Origin: Daphnia carinata
Taxonomy: Eukaryota > Arthropoda > Branchiopoda > Diplostraca > Daphniidae
Reading direction: 5' to 3'
Assembly (NCBI RefSeq): GCF_022539665.2
Contig: NC_081334.1
Span: 7,658,424-7,722,423 of the forward strand
Length of the DNA: 64,000 nucleotides
The notes under the pieces were generated by a model, which saw nothing but the letters and a program-made list of their open reading frames with translations, was not told the DNA's origin and searched no databases. Positions 1 through 11,300 of the stretch are shown here, one piece after another. The stretch's first letter is position 1, and each line of letters begins with the position of its first letter. The position numbers and the translations under genes were made by a program.

Positions 1-87
1 TTTCCTCAATTTCCTGTATACACGTACTAGGCTCGTTAACGTCTTCAGGTATAGCCATGGCGAACAATTCACCGTGGCCCAGCACAC
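1..87 (-). CDS. Internal coding exon of an unrecognised minus-strand gene, cut by the window edge
   Basis: Read on the minus strand, a clean acceptor (a T-rich tract then TTTTACAG) at 100-88 is followed by an exon from 87 to the window edge. It is open in the frame reading VLGHGELFAMAIPEDVNEPS and continues TCIQEIEE. Of the other two frames, one has an early stop and the other gives an unremarkable peptide. The exon begins with two bases that complete a codon, so the previous exon must end one base into a codon. A 28-base exon at 5139-5166 and a first exon ending at 6844 would satisfy this phase (see those entries). I do not recognise the protein. The acidic, soluble-looking peptide and good acceptor favour a real exon, but it is short. 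Confidence 0.5.
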   Translation of the reverse strand, partial: MCWATVNCSPWLYLKTLTSLVRVYRKLRK

Positions 88-830
88 CTGTAAAACAAAA
101 TCAAGGCTGGAAACGGTGAAAGGGAGAGTCGATGTTGATTTAAGGTATAGGCACACACACATTGGCTACCTGTTACCATAAATGAAAGCAGAACAGAATA
201 AAGTAAACGACGTTTGATCGCATTAATCGCATTTCCTAAATGCCTTGAGTACGTTTCATAACCTTCTAGGGGTTCAAGTTTAATTCCGGATAGTTTTGCC
301 AGGAATCAGCTATTTACTTTCAAAGTATATAGACATGACATTAAAAAAAAATACTGATATCAAAACTGTCAGACTATTTTTTTTTTGGCAGGAATGAAAA
401 ACAAGTGCAACCTTGATCGAATTAGAATTATATTGCATAAGATTTAGGCCATGTTCAATTTGGCTGAGCAAAAAAATAGAGATAATTGACGTTGATACTC
501 GGTAACATATCTAACAAGCCCGACTGTACAATACGAACGATCTATTCACCTTCAACATCGATACCTTTCACCATTTGTTTTGTTTTTTTATGTGTGTTTT
601 TTTTTTGTACATTATTGCAAAGCACCTTCAAATTGAATAGAGTGGAAGACCATTTATTGTTCTCCTTTCGTTCGGTCAGAGAAACAATACACGACAGACT
701 ATGGCACGCTGCAATCTAATGAGATTCCATCTAAGAAATAAGTTCAAGAATTGCAATAAAGAGCGTGAAGAAGAGAGCCAAGAAAAGAAAATCAGATGTT
801 GAACGTGGCCACAGACACATACGCGATATG

Positions 831-853
831 CACACACACACACACACACACAC
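831..853. repeat. (CA)n microsatellite
   Basis: A pure CA dinucleotide run of 23 bases. A (TG)n run of similar length lies about 140 bases downstream in the opposite orientation, so the two could pair as a large imperfect hairpin. Confidence 0.95.
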
Positions 854-992
854 GTATAAAACGTAAAAAAAAAATCCATAAAATAGCGACGCGCTGAATC
901 CATCAATCAACGTAACAATCAAATTAAAAATAAATCGGGAAAAACAGAGACTCTTTTTCAGCGTCCCTGCCGACATCTTCTCCACACTTTGC

Positions 993-993
<1 letters not shown>

Positions 994-1021
<28 letters not shown>
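994..1021. repeat. (TG)n microsatellite
   Basis: A pure TG run of 28 bases, the inverted counterpart of the CA run at 831-853. Open frames crossing these runs translate to alternating Cys/Val or His/Thr and are artefacts. Confidence 0.95.
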
Positions 1022-1023
<2 letters not shown>

Positions 1024-1260
1024 AAAAGGATATCAAGAGAAACAAAAAAATTCGGAGATTGCACTGGTTCCAGTAATAAAGGGTCGTACCGTCTCCCGCC
1101 GGATGTCGACAATTAGAAAACACTTTGGAACAAAAAATAGATAGGAATCGAATGATTGGTGAGAGCGAGTGACACAAAAACAAAAACACAACACAATTAA
1201 CAAAAAAAAAACAAAAAAAAACAATAACGATAGGCTTTTCTTTTTCTTCTTATTTTGTTC

Positions 1261-2615
1261 TTACTCTTTCTCGCCCGTTTTCAGTAACCAGAAAGTCCGT
1301 AACATTTCCTGAATCAATTGCGGATCGATGGACCCGTGCGCCGTGTAACGAACGGCCCTCAAGTCGCTCGACCGGCTAACCACTCCAAACTCTCCGATGA
1401 TGTAACCATCGTGCGTTTTCTCTTCGACGAGGTACCGATGTGCCTCCTCGTCGAATCCTCCATGATCCAACTGGCCCATGTTCAAGCCCGTCTCTTGGTC
1501 GCCGTTGCAATCAGCGCCGAAACAGTCGTCGCTCGCAGGTAAAGATCCCAATTCTTGTTTCGAAGATGCCTGGCCATCTATTGGAGAATTGTCGAGGCTC
1601 TTGATGGGCTCCGCTTTTTCATCCAGCGGAATCTGCTCGAATTTCGTCTTGGACGACGTGAACGGGTTCGTTTCAGTTGAACTGGCCGTCAACGTTGAAA
1701 CGGTTTCCGCGTGCGGGACGAGCTCGGTGGACGTAACGTGACCTTCTGCCTTTTCGTGCGTTCTTTCCGATGTTTCGTTATTGATTTCCGGAATTGCGTC
1801 ATTCGCTTTAGGAGTTGCATCGCTCATCTGCAGTGGCACATCATTCGATTCTTGTGTCACACTTTCCGAAACTTCCGGCCGTGCCGTAGTCGATTCCACG
1901 ATCTTAATTTCCGTTACGGCCATCTGTTCGCTGACGGGAGGTTGAACGGTTGTCGTAGTGGCAAACAATGTCGTCGTAGAAGCCGCTTCTTCCGGTTTAC
2001 TAGTTGTAGACGTAACGATTTCTGCTTCCTGGTTGCTGACAGTCGTCGTCGTCGTCATCACTTTATCCCGCAGACCCAAAACGAGCAATCGCTCGTTATT
2101 GGATAGCCGGAACGATTCGACGGCTTTCCTTGTGTCTGTTTTATTTAAAAGAGAAAAAAAAAAAAAGAACCGGTTATAGCCCCTCGTCTTTATTTCATGT
2201 TGAATTCGTTATAAAAACAAACAAAAAAAAAAAAAAAAAGAAAAATTCTAGTTTTTGTATCGTGATACGCGTACCTTTACTAGTTCCGTAAAGCCATTGA
2301 GGTGAAGGCTCCATATGAGTATCAGCAGGCGTGTCACCGCCATGGCCATGTCCAGTTTGTCGGTTCTTGAAGAAAGACTTCGCAGGTACGCGCTGAATGC
2401 TGGGCAAGTTGGACAAGCTGCCAAAACCGACGATCTTGCGTCCAGTTATCGCACCGGCCTTGCCACGCCCTGAAGAGATAGGCAAACTAGCCATGCGCGT
2501 CGTACTCTGCTGGAGCTTTTGGACGGCCGGAGAGCCTGTCACGGCGCGACGTAACGCCGCACCTACGCTGTCCCTAGATCTCAAACGGCCCGTTACACCG
2601 CTGAAACTTCCGTGC

Positions 2616-2646
<31 letters not shown>

Positions 2647-3118
2647 GAGGTTTCACCACCGTCCGCTGGCCGAAGACGTCCTCTTGTGCTGGAGCGACGC
2701 TAGAAGGCGCCACCGTAGTCGATGTCGCTTTCACTTCCTCCGGATGTTCTTCACCAGTTTTCACGTCTCCCGTCCTCAACGATTGAGGATGGAGACGGAT
2801 CTCGACCGTTTGTGAAGGTGACCAAACGGTAGGTTCGTCACGGTCCGTGACGGCGTTGAACGGCTCCTCGGTCGTGGTCGTCGCAGGGCTTTTGTTGTTG
2901 TCATCAGGGCTGCTGACATCAGCAGCACCAGCGTCCAGTATCTCTTTTGCAAGCGATTCTGGCGCCAGCCAAGTGGCCGCCGTCGCCTCTTCTGTCGTGA
3001 TGTCGTGAGTCCATTCCGTCGGGCTTGTCTCTTCCACGTTAGCCACCGGCATCGAACGAACGCTGGACACGACGAAGAGCACGCAAAACTGCGCAAACCG
3101 GATGCAATGAAGAGACAT
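1261..3118 (-). CDS. Secreted Thr/Ser-rich protein with degenerate C-terminal RR-like (chitin_bind_4-like) domain
   Basis: Two exons, 3118-2275 and 2135-1261, joined across a 139-bp intron. The donor is AAAG/GTACGC and the acceptor follows a T-rich tract ending ACAG. The join is in frame (phase 1) and gives 572 residues. The N-terminus is a signal peptide with hydrophobic core FCVLFVVSSV and cleavage near residue 22. The middle is low-complexity, rich in Thr, Ser, Glu and Pro, with an uninterrupted run of 11 Gln at 158-168. A segment around 170-260 is rich in Arg, Ser and Gly, unlike the acidic remainder. The last 65 residues contain THDGYIIGEFGVV followed by DLRAVRYTA and a hydrophobic end. 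This matches the shape of an RR chitin-binding domain (DGY..GEY....DG..R.V.YTAD) but is diverged. A Cys pair (DDCFGADCNGD) precedes it. Likely an extracellular matrix or cuticle protein. Gene structure is well supported; chitin binding is inferred. Confidence 0.8.
2611..2647 (-). repeat. CAA trinucleotide repeat encoding polyglutamine
   Basis: GTT repeats on plus read as consecutive CAA codons on minus, giving 11 Gln (residues 158-168 of the 1261-3118 protein). The codons appear uniform, which suggests recent slippage, so the length is probably polymorphic. Confidence 0.85.
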
Positions 3119-5138
3119 TATGAATTGAATCGATCGTAAGATATTTGGTTCATATATGAACGATAGAAAACAGGTGGGCGATAAGAGCCGGATTTTGGGC
3201 CAACGCCCTCATCCGCCGGGGCCTGACGTCTGCAATATTCTGGCGGCTGTATTTTAATCGTTTCGAAAGAGAAAGGGGGGGGGGGGGGGGGGAGGAGGTG
3301 ATAGAAAATAAAAAAAGAAGCTTTGCTGACGTAATACGGGGAAGAAATAAATCCTTAATGTACCATTGGTCGGATGTCCGGATCACTTGTTTTAAGAGAT
3401 CGTAGATCAAAGTTGGATACGGTTTTTTTTTTTTGTGTTCCTTCTTTACGGTCAATGACTTTTGAGGTGATTGAAAGAATACTTGCTTGTGTTACCTTTA
3501 GAAAATGGAAAAAAAAAAAAAGAAGCAAAAGAGCCAAAAGAGAGAGAAAGAGCCCTGCAGCAATGGATGATGCCGTAATCAGAGCGGCGAATCAGCTGAA
3601 CGAATTTTCAAGGACTCGACAGAGTCGGGGAGACGATCCAAAAAGATGATGGTCAAAAATCGAAACGATCGAAATCTGCTTAGTGACTAGTTCGCTTCGC
3701 TGTTTTATATCATCCAGTTTGACCTGGCTGGACAAAGAAAAACGCCAAACAAAGTCATCGATTTAGTTTTTTTTAGCATTCAACAGTCGCTTTTCGCTTT
3801 GAAATGAAAGAGATTCGCATCCATCAGAGCTGCTGCCAGACAGATGCTCGTCGTGAAAAGTGAAAGTAAAGGAGAAGGCAACTATAAAAGGAAAAGAATA
3901 TCGTAACGTCAATCGACTCCGTCCCGAAAGGCTTTCGTTTCCTGGATGTTATTATTGCTCATATTCAAATAGCTAATGGACGGATAATCACTGAAGTTAA
4001 TAGACACATCCGACTACCGTTGACTCAATATGGAAGATTTTTACCTGGGCCAACATAACCGCATTTTTTGTTGTTATTCGTTTTTACGACACGGAGTCAA
4101 ACAGCGAAATTATTCATTGGCAATGGGCTGAATAATGATTTCATTTCTACTAGTCCGGGGGCTACTTGTCCATCAGAGCGAATCTAAATATGGGACTTCG
4201 GCTCGCAGTTTTTCTTAGAGTTAAGACAAGTTTAAAAAGAAAGAAAAGAAACCAAAGAAAAGAAAAAATAATAAAAAAACAGGTCTTTCTTCTTCTTTTT
4301 TTTTTTTTTTTGCTAGCTGCGAATTACAAGAAAAATGAAACTGAAGGCATTTGGAAAAGAGAAAAGAACCAAGGGCTAAACCTTGTGCGGGACGACGTTC
4401 AAATTAGTTAAGAAAATCACCCTTCTTCTCCGCAACGATGGCGGCATTAGCATTCGGCCTTCCTTCGATTCAGGATCGCACAGGCGTGACCGTTGTTTGT
4501 GACCAAAAAAACAAGTTGACAGACGCAAGAGAAACACGACAATAGATGCGACCGTCACGGGAGGGTCTTTTGAAAAAAGACACGCCAATTTCCTGGTGTC
4601 TTTTTGTAATCCATTTCTAATCTTCGATACGCTTTTTTTTTTTTCTTTTCATTCCGAATTTGGGTGGAGTCGTGATGGAATAGCTGCACCAGAACCTTCT
4701 CCCTCGTGTCTATCCTCTTTTTTTTTTTTTTTTTTAAGGCGTTTCCCCGACCTTGCTCCGGGACATTTTCTTTCGTTGCGGAGCATTAAACACAGGTGAT
4801 TTCGTAAAAAAAAAAAAAATGTTCTTTTGATTCTTGTTTCTGCATTTCTTTTCACCGATTCCATGTCGACTGCCTGTCGCGTCTACTAATAATGCATTAT
4901 CATTTATGCAAAACGATCGGCTTGGGAAAATCCATTTAGTTGTTTGGAATTTTACGAAATAAGTGCGGTGCGCAATACGGAAATTGTTTCACATTAAGCC
5001 TTAAGAAATGCAAATAAAATAAAGTTAAAAAACTCTTAAGAAAGAAAGGATCATTACGGGGAATTGTTCCAGCGCGTCGAAAATTGCTCATAGTTATGCA
5101 ATCATTGTGAATTCAAAAGTAAGCTATAACCAAATTAC
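3119..5138. other. Upstream region of the RR-like gene; no gene seen
   Basis: Holds the presumed promoter of the minus-strand gene starting at 3118, including a TATATGAA-like element just upstream of the start. The rest is A/T-rich sequence with many homopolymers. No open frame has coding character. If the minus-strand gene model with exons at 6844-6942, 5139-5166 and 1-87 is right, this is intron. Confidence 0.5.
3275..3292. repeat. Poly-G tract (G18)
   Basis: Eighteen consecutive G, about 155 bases upstream of the start codon of the minus-strand gene ending at 1261. It lies in its presumed promoter or 5' UTR region. The exact length is prone to sequencing error. Confidence 0.9.
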
Positions 5139-5166
5139 CTCGGCCTTCGTTCTTCTTCCTTTTCGT
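5139..5166 (-). CDS. Candidate 28-bp internal exon of the unrecognised minus-strand gene
   Basis: On minus, an acceptor (AAAATTATCAG) at 5167 and a donor (GCCGAG/GTAATT) at 5138 bracket 28 bases. Read in phase 0 they give TKRKKNEGR plus one base. That base fits the exon at 1-87, giving NEGRGVLGHGELFAM across the junction. The agreement of phase on both sides is the main support. A 28-base exon is too short to be convincing alone. It would leave the 1261-3118 gene nested in the following intron on the same strand, which is unusual. Confidence 0.33.
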
Positions 5167-6843
5167 CTGATAATTTTCCAGCCAATGGAGCAAAAAAAAT
5201 TTGACCGTCAAGTTTTATTTGCTGGCCATCTTTTTCTGGCGTTGTCTTTTTTTTTTAAAGAAAAAACTTTCGTCGACTAAAACAAATACGCTAACGCCCA
5301 GAGCGGGACATCCTTTACGTCTCGTGTAACAATATTCGCATACTAATGAATTCATTTTTGTTTTTTTTCTTGTTTTCACGACCTTCCCATTTAAACAGAA
5401 AACCATATGCAATAAAGAAAAATGCTCGTTTCATTCAAAACGCTCTCATTCTCAAACTACATCAAGTTCACGTCAAATAGAACACACAGTTCAGTCTTTC
5501 GTTCAACTTCTATCGTGTCATAGCCACTGATACAGTGCAGAACACGTGATTGGCATGTGCTAACTAAGAGGAACCGGTTTGCTGGAGTCTTTCAGTATTT
5601 ATGCTGCTCAACTTAGAAACGACAAAAAAAAAACGAATCACGTTGATCATCAAGGTCTCGTGTACCTTCTGTGACTAATGTAATTGTTCGTTTTTTTGTT
5701 TTACAATAGCGGAACAAAAAAACCCATTCGTTTGTCAATTGTTTCCTACTTGCAATTTGTTATACGACAGTGTCGATTGAGTTATATCGCCGGAATCAAA
5801 GAGAAGGGAAAAAAAAATGGCCATTTAACGTTTCAACTACTTTACCATTGGGGGTTTTATGGTTGCTGAAAAAAAAAAATAAAATCCCTAATAAAAAGCA
5901 CCAAAGAAATGTTTAAAGTGCACGCCCGTTAGACAGCCGCTGTGGAATAAATGTAATTATTGTTTCTAAGGTTTTTTTTTTCTTTTTTTCTTTCTTTCTT
6001 TTTGAATGCGTGACCGGAATGTAGCACCGACTGAGCCAGATTTTTCATTCCTTATCCGCACTCTTTTTTTTTGTGTTTTTTTTTTGTTTTTGTTTTAAAG
6101 TTGGGAGGGTAATTTGAAGACGAGACCTTCATCCATCATTATTTCGTGGTTGTGGTGGTGGTGTTAGCGCGACACACGCAAAAATAAAGCCAACGCGGTA
6201 GGCAAGGTCGTCCTAGTGCGTTCTTCGTTTATTTTCGTGTTGATTTTCATTTCGTTTTCTATTTTTTTTTTTGCATGGCAAATGATTTTATACTTTCGAG
6301 AAAAGGCGCTGGAAACGGGCCCCATGCTGTGTCGGGAGCGCTGGCCGATGTAATAGAGTCGTGATATTTGAAAAACAAAAGCGACGTCTACTAGAAAATG
6401 CCGATGATTCAAACCGAGTAGGAAGGAAACTTTCAAAAATAACGAGATAAAATAAAAAAAAGGATGGTAATCTCGTCAATGCGCCATATGCAAATGTCAT
6501 CACTTTTCTTATGGTGAGAGGAGAAAACGTATGTTACGTGAACGCGTGAAACCGATTGCCGGTTTTAAGGTACCCTCATCTACACGGAATCAGTATAGGA
6601 GAGAAAGATTGACAGGGAAAGTAAAAGCAAAAGAATCTAATCGCAAACTAACTTAAAAGAAACGAGATGTTCTTTTATAACCTATGAATATTTATAAAGG
6701 TGAGTGAATTGTGGGAGGATTATATGGATGTTGAGAGTGGAGCACATGAACACATGACGCGTGTACATCGACCTTGACGATGAAGAACAGGTAAAAACAT
6801 TCTCCCATTTTTCAAAGCCCTGAGATGACATGGTAACACTCAC

Positions 6844-6942
6844 CAAATCAGACAGGATAAAGAGGTCGAAAACCTCACGTTGGCATTCCATAGGGAAAAA
6901 ATTAAGAATTGTTCGACGTAAAAACAAAAACGAATGGCTCAT
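6844..6942 (-). CDS. Candidate first coding exon of the unrecognised minus-strand gene
   Basis: On minus, an open frame from the ATG at 6942, or the internal ATG at 6891, runs to a strong donor (GATTTG/GTGAGT) at 6843. It encodes MECQREVFDLFILSDL at its end and stops in phase 0, as the 28-bp exon at 5139-5166 requires. An in-frame stop lies just upstream, at an acceptor-like TTTAG near 6955, so initiation here is plausible. With the exon at 1-87 the predicted N-terminus would be about 70 residues. No family is recognised. Confidence is limited because each exon is short and the chain rests on splice signals and phase only. Confidence 0.33.
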
Positions 6943-6954
6943 CACTAACGTTTA

Positions 6955-8193
6955 CTAAATTGCAGGTAATCTCACCCTCTGAAGGCTCTTCATTTTCTTT
7001 GGCAACTAAACAATAACGTTTCGTCTTTAACTGGAGGGCAAGCTTTTTGCCAATAGCTAATCTTCCATCCAAAAACAGCCAATTTTGGCTAAGGTTTTAT
7101 GCTTCTATGTACTTTGACGTGTTACACAGTCTAGCCACACAATACCTGAGCTTATCATCTCCCTCCCTTTGTGTACGAACATACCTAATTAAAGCCCACC
7201 CTATCAACAGACCCCCCCTTGGCTTGATGATGGCCAAACTACGGGGGGTAAGAGGACATGGACACAAAATAAAAACAGAAACATTTCTTACCGTGATTTG
7301 CAGGTAGATCATGATGTTGATGATAGATCTCTTTGGGAATGTTCTCTTGTTTCGATTTCTTCGATTAATCCACAATATTCTGGAACAGGGGGTAGTCAGT
7401 GCTAAATCTCTGCTGTGTATAATAGTAGCTAGAAGAGGGTTTGCGTAGTATTCAATTGTGGGTAATAAACGATCAGTGGTAGAAAATTGCTATTAATCCA
7501 AAGTTGGTCTTCCTGATTCGATGGATTCGATTCGATACATTTCTTGTTCACTGCAACAACCACAAAAAAAAAATAAATGAATTAAAACGTCGAGATAACA
7601 TGAGCCAAATTGGGGAAAAAACCGGAATGCTAATGATCAAACATCCATTGCCTTAATGAAGCGAAATACACCGCAGTATCAAACATGCAACGCAATGAAC
7701 CCCCACCAATCGTTTTTTCCTTTTTCAATCTCGTCTAACTGGTAGACCAAATATTACACGTATGACATTTTTTTTTCTTCAACATTTTTCAAGGACTCCC
7801 AACTGAATGTGCTATTCATGAAGTCAACATATTTTTTCATTTGGTTAGATCAAATCGTAAATAATCGTTATCTCGTCTTCTAGCACCGAACAAACAGTGC
7901 CAATCGACATATTCAAATGGCGAACGCATGCCCTTGAAATAATTTAGCAATCACGAGAGCAACGTACGTTTTTATCACAGACACGTGATCTCAAAATCGA
8001 TTAGCGAACAAACCGAACATCCCATTTATCCGCAATAAAAAAAAAAGCGGTTGGAACAATCAAAATGCCCACCAACACCCTCCCATCACGCAGCACAATT
8101 CACGGTCAATAAACGTTCAAATGAAATCAATCGCTACCTCAAAGAAACGGTATATGTGATTCATAGTAAAACTTGAAATGTCTGAAATCTTAC
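6955..8193. other. No gene seen
   Basis: AT-rich sequence without convincing coding frames. It contains one minus-strand donor (CACG/GTAAGA) at about 7290 after a seven-codon open frame, which could be chance. If the exons proposed on either side are real, this is the first intron of that gene. Confidence 0.45.
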
Positions 8194-8330
8194 CTGTAAA
8201 ACGTAAACGACAACACTTAAAGACAGGCGGGCGAGCGCGCTCCGGCGAACGGTAGCTCTCTGCTTGGGACTTGGCGATCGAGTGGCTGATGACTTTCGAG
8301 TCACCTGTGGATCATTTCGTTTCCTTCTCT
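8194..8330 (-). other. Possible 5' non-coding exon on minus, with strong splice donor
   Basis: A locally GC-rich block stands out from AT-rich surroundings. On minus it ends in a near-consensus donor, TTTTACAG/GTAAGA, at 8193. No long open frame crosses it. It could be the untranslated first exon and promoter of the minus-strand gene whose first coding exon may be at 6844-6942. The 5' limit given is approximate. Confidence 0.3.
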
Positions 8331-11300
8331 GTGTGTTTTTTTTTTCTTTTTTAGGTTTGGATGTTTCTTCTTTTTTTCTCTTTCTCTCTCTCTTTCCCCT
8401 TCACTCCACCCTTTCTTACCATCCCCTGCCCACTATCCCATAGTGTGTGTGTATAGGGTACACACACACATACTGGACAGTAAGAAAAGATGGAGCAAGT
8501 TCTCCAGAGTGCCCCTCCCAGTTTGCTACGTAATACCAGCCTCCTCCGCCAGGCTATTCGCTCTATACAAGTGGCCACTGTGTGTGTGTGTGTGTGTGTG
8601 TGTTGTAACAAAAAGGCCAGAAAAGACGGACATGACGAGAGAGAAAGACAGGGCCATATAGTGAGAGGAACCCAGGAAGGCCATTTAGTACAACTAACAC
8701 CCTCTCTCTTTTCTTGAGCATTTTTTTTTTTATTTAATGCTAGTTTTTTGTTTTGTTTTGTTTTTTTGTTCACCTAGTTTTAATCACCCTGCCCCCCTTT
8801 TGTTTCGTTTGGACTATTTTGGTTTAAAAGCCAAGCTTTTATATAGTTGGAGAGGGGGGAAGGTAAAATAAACGACTTATGGACAATTGACTAAATTCCA
8901 GGTAAAAGTTGGTGGGCGTATTTTTTATAATAATACATAAATAATAATGTTAAACAAGTTATTGAAGTACTGTCTCTTTCTTGTTTTTTTTTTTTTTTCT
9001 TCCTGGAACAAGAAATATCTCTCCGTTAAGGGGCATACATTTAAGGAGACAAAAAGCAATTCATTTTTTAATTTTATGCAACTGTCCCGGCACAGAAGAG
9101 AAAAAAAAGCTATTAAACAATATAACAATATTATTCGCAAACGGTACCATGTAAGTTTTTTTTTTTTTGACAAGAAAGACGAGCGTTGCAAATGACAAGG
9201 TGATCCGGCAAACATTGCATGTCCAACATATTCAAATTTCAGATCATTTCAAGAGATACGAAGGTTCACAAAAAAAAAAAGGTATACATCTGATGTTTAT
9301 CCTTTCTTCTTTTCTTTGGCCTTTCGGCAAACCCGCATGGAGAACACCAAATGAAAACGAAGGTGGGCCCACATGGAACATTTCTGAGAATCGACACAAA
9401 TGCATAGAAAAAAAAAAAAGCGGGGAACGACATGTTCCGCTGTCTATCGTTCGTCATCGATTGCATGACCATGCTAAGAAGATTAATAGATACTCTACGT
9501 CTTTGACTGGAGTCTCATGTACTTTATAACACTGTCCAAGAATGGGTACACGCTTGATGGCCCATTTTAATCTATTTTTATTTTATTTTTTTCGAAAGAT
9601 TGATATCAGTAACAAGCGTACATGTTCAACTTCACTTGTTTACTGCACAAGTTGTTCTAGATGTTCACAGGTCTTAAAAAGGACGCCATTTCAAATGGGA
9701 AATCACAATTGATGGCCGTGACTTCGTGTAAGATAATGACGAGTATGTAGTCCTCTCCTTGTACGACGAGACGGACGTGTTCGTGAACATTTCTCGGGCA
9801 CGAACGTCTCACTAAAATAAAAAAACATCAACGACAATGAAAATTGTCGTGAGCACGACAAATTGGCCCTCGCTGTTTGCGTTGGCACAAAAAAGATTAA
9901 AGAGTCGAATAATAACAGCGTGTTTAATGAGCTGTTTAAAATTATGTCACCCCTCAAATAAAAAAAAATGCCAAGGCTAAGATATTAACGGCGATCATTT
10001 CGAATGCTGTGGCTATTTCGCAGTTTGTTTCATGCGATTCCCTCTAATCTTTTAACGCGCTTCATTGTGCACAGTTAAACATTCAAGGACGAAACAATGT
10101 AAAAATACAAAAGCTAAGGCACTAATTTTATTTTATTTTGCATAATGATTCAAACGGAAGCTCTTTACGCAGATCTAATATGTCAGAAGGTGTTGGCTTT
10201 TCTGCGTCCAAGGTAATCGGATCTTTCTTAAGGGTTTGGCAGTTCCCGGGCGATGCAAATGTTCGGGTGGATTCGTGTGCCACGTCAGAACTGCGATATC
10301 GGCTCGATATCGATAGTTGAAATCGAGATTTTGAGATTTTGAGGAGGGGGCCAGTTGCGTGGGAATGATTTTTGTTACAGAGATGAATGTGCACAGTTCA
10401 ATATCCTAATTAATCAGTGACCATGGGCTGTACTGAATGACATTTGTCGAGCTCCAATTGATCCAACGATGGACACCGTCGAGTTTTTTCCCGTCCGCAA
10501 CCGCAGTCGTTAACCGTAAGGACCAGAAGTTTCTTGTTCTTACCAAGGACACGAATTTCGAATGCAAATTTCTGGAGCCGTGGAAATCTAGGGTACAACC
10601 TCGTAGGTCAAACAGGTGTCTGTAACTGTTCGTGTCAGTTTTTTTTCCCAGAAACGAATCAAGATCATGCACCTTTTATATATTAATCTTCAAAGCCATT
10701 TTGAATACGTACGTACACATTTTTGTGCGAAATCAATGTTAAAAAAGAAAAGTATTGCAGTGGTCTCTGTTGCGAAGTGACCGCGCCCTGCGCACATCTT
10801 CGCCGAAGGGAAAGAATCCAAAGAGAGTCACTAGCAAAGAAGGCAGCTCACATTGCAAGGTAACGGATGTAGCCTTGTCGTTTGACTTGGTCCAAGGTAA
10901 TCTAGTCATTTTCGCATCAATCTCTCACTCTTCCCTTGTTTGTTCTTCACCGTTTTTTTTTTTTTAATCTGACATCCGCATTGTTTTCCCATCGGAGAAA
11001 ATGCTTAATTATAGTATCCGTATTTCCGGAAATGATTGAGCAACAATAGCTCCCGCTTTTAAAAGGGAAAAAGAAGGGACACACAAAAAAAAAAGGGCCA
11101 TGAAAGTACGTTAGAGTGCATGACTAGGCATGAAGTTGGCACATGTTATTAAAAAATTAGTTGACAAAGGTTCTCTTTGTTGTTGCTTGTCCGTTGGTCA
11201 ATCAAAATGTCCCTGCGCAGTCAGAAGAGAACGGCGTGACTTCCAGATCCGATAATCAGCGTGCAACCCCCAAACGTGACACGCAAATGCAACGTCCTTG

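Larger units (their letters stand above)
88..1260. other. Non-coding stretch downstream of the RR-like gene
   Basis: AT-rich sequence with A/T homopolymers and the two inverted CA/TG microsatellites. It would hold the 3' UTR of the minus-strand gene ending at 1261 and intron sequence of the gene whose exon is at 1-87. The nearest AATAAA on the minus strand is at about 658-653, far from the stop, so no convincing poly(A) signal is seen. Confidence 0.6.

Noticed and set aside
731-1189. A 152-residue minus-strand open frame
   Set aside because: Its length comes from translated CA/TG microsatellites and T-rich sequence (Cys-Val and His-Thr runs), without gene features.
2397-2815. Plus-strand frames with poly-Cys or poly-Leu
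   Set aside because: They are other-frame readings of the CAA repeat encoding polyglutamine on the minus strand.
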